Assembly (NCBI GenBank): GCA_947475125.1
Contig: CANJMX010000078.1
Span: 1 to 7,297, forward strand
Length of the DNA: 7,297 bases
Direction of reading: 5' to 3'
Source: Actinomycetota bacterium
GTDB taxonomy: Bacteria; Actinomycetota; Thermoleophilia; Miltoncostaeales; Miltoncostaeaceae
Each line of letters starts with the position of its first letter. Positions within the stretch are counted from its first letter, which is position 1. The notes under the pieces are model-generated. The model ran no database searches. It saw only the letters and a list, made by a program, of their open reading frames with translations, and was not told the DNA's origin. Both the position numbers and the translations under genes were made by a program. Below are positions 7,155 through 7,297 of this stretch, piece by piece.

Positions 7155-7272
7155 TCCCGGCGACGACCTACTCTCCCGCGGACGTGAGTCCGGAGTACCA
7201 TCGGCGCTGAGGGGCTTAACTACTCTGTTCGGAATGGGAAGAGGTGTTTCCCCCTCGCAGTAACCACCGGGA
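7155..7272 (-). rRNA. rrf: 5S ribosomal RNA, complete
   Basis: The 118-base RNA begins TCCCGG and ends CCGGGA on the minus strand, and these ends pair to form helix I. Universal 5S landmarks are present in order: GGGGGAAACACC, CCCATTCCGAAC (loop C), GTTAAGCCCCTCAGCGCCGATGGTA split across the B/E region, and GGGAGAGTAGGTC near the 3' end. Its position at the right edge, followed by a terminator, fits the usual 16S-23S-5S order, with the 23S gene just outside the window. The exact ends are inferred from the terminal helix and could shift by a base or two. Confidence 0.96.
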
Positions 7273-7277
7273 AAACG

Positions 7278-7293
7278 TGAGGGTGAACCCTCA
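7278..7293 (-). other. Small hairpin in the 23S-5S rRNA spacer
   Basis: TGAGGG and CCCTCA form a perfect 6-base-pair stem around a 4-base loop, 5 bases upstream of the 5S rRNA on the minus strand. Its place between 23S and 5S suggests an rRNA processing element or the edge of the 23S 3' end. The window stops 4 bases further on, so which of these it is cannot be told. Confidence 0.35.
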
Positions 7294-7297
7294 AGAC

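Noticed and set aside
1..7297. CRISPR array, insertion sequence, phage or defence genes
   Set aside because: No regularly spaced repeats, transposase motifs, terminal inverted repeats or phage proteins were seen; the window is housekeeping genes plus an rRNA operon end.

Overview
The window comes from a strongly GC-rich bacterial chromosome. Everything recognisable is on the minus strand and reads from right to left. GC richness, GTG starts, many overlapping start/stop codons, a short-form HisG paired with HisZ, and a MurA with Asp in place of the usual catalytic Cys together suggest an actinobacterial-type lineage. I lean towards a deep-branching group such as Thermoleophilia, because the well-known actinomycetes use the long, HisZ-independent HisG. 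That placement is an inference, not something the sequence proves.

Layout in transcription order: (1) The right edge holds the tail of a ribosomal RNA operon: a short spacer with a small hairpin, a complete 5S rRNA (7155-7272), and a strong intrinsic terminator (7101-7144). (2) A leader of about 170 bases follows (6941 to about 7100), with no gene and no convincing promoter. (3) Six tightly packed genes come next: an FAD-dependent amine-oxidase-family oxidoreductase, a class V PLP-dependent aminotransferase-fold enzyme, murA, hisZ, hisG and hisD. The first seven codons of a further gene, very probably hisB, run off the left edge at base 1. Overlaps at the junctions range from 4 to 10 bases, apart from the aminotransferase/murA junction, where the preferred murA start leaves an 11-base gap. 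The whole set looks like one translationally coupled operon.

How the genes work together: hisG plus hisZ supply the first, feedback-controlled step of histidine synthesis. hisD supplies the last two oxidations and hisB an intermediate dehydration. murA makes the first committed precursor of peptidoglycan and sits directly in front of the histidine genes. The FAD and PLP enzymes at the head of the operon have clear folds, but their substrates cannot be read from sequence.

The most notable points are the Cys-to-Asp change in MurA, which predicts intrinsic fosfomycin insensitivity, the linkage of cell-wall and histidine genes, and the uncharacterised FAD/PLP pair. I found no mobile element, CRISPR array, phage gene or defence system. 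The many long open frames on the plus strand are explained as GC-driven shadows. I do not see evidence for a wholly new biological system here.
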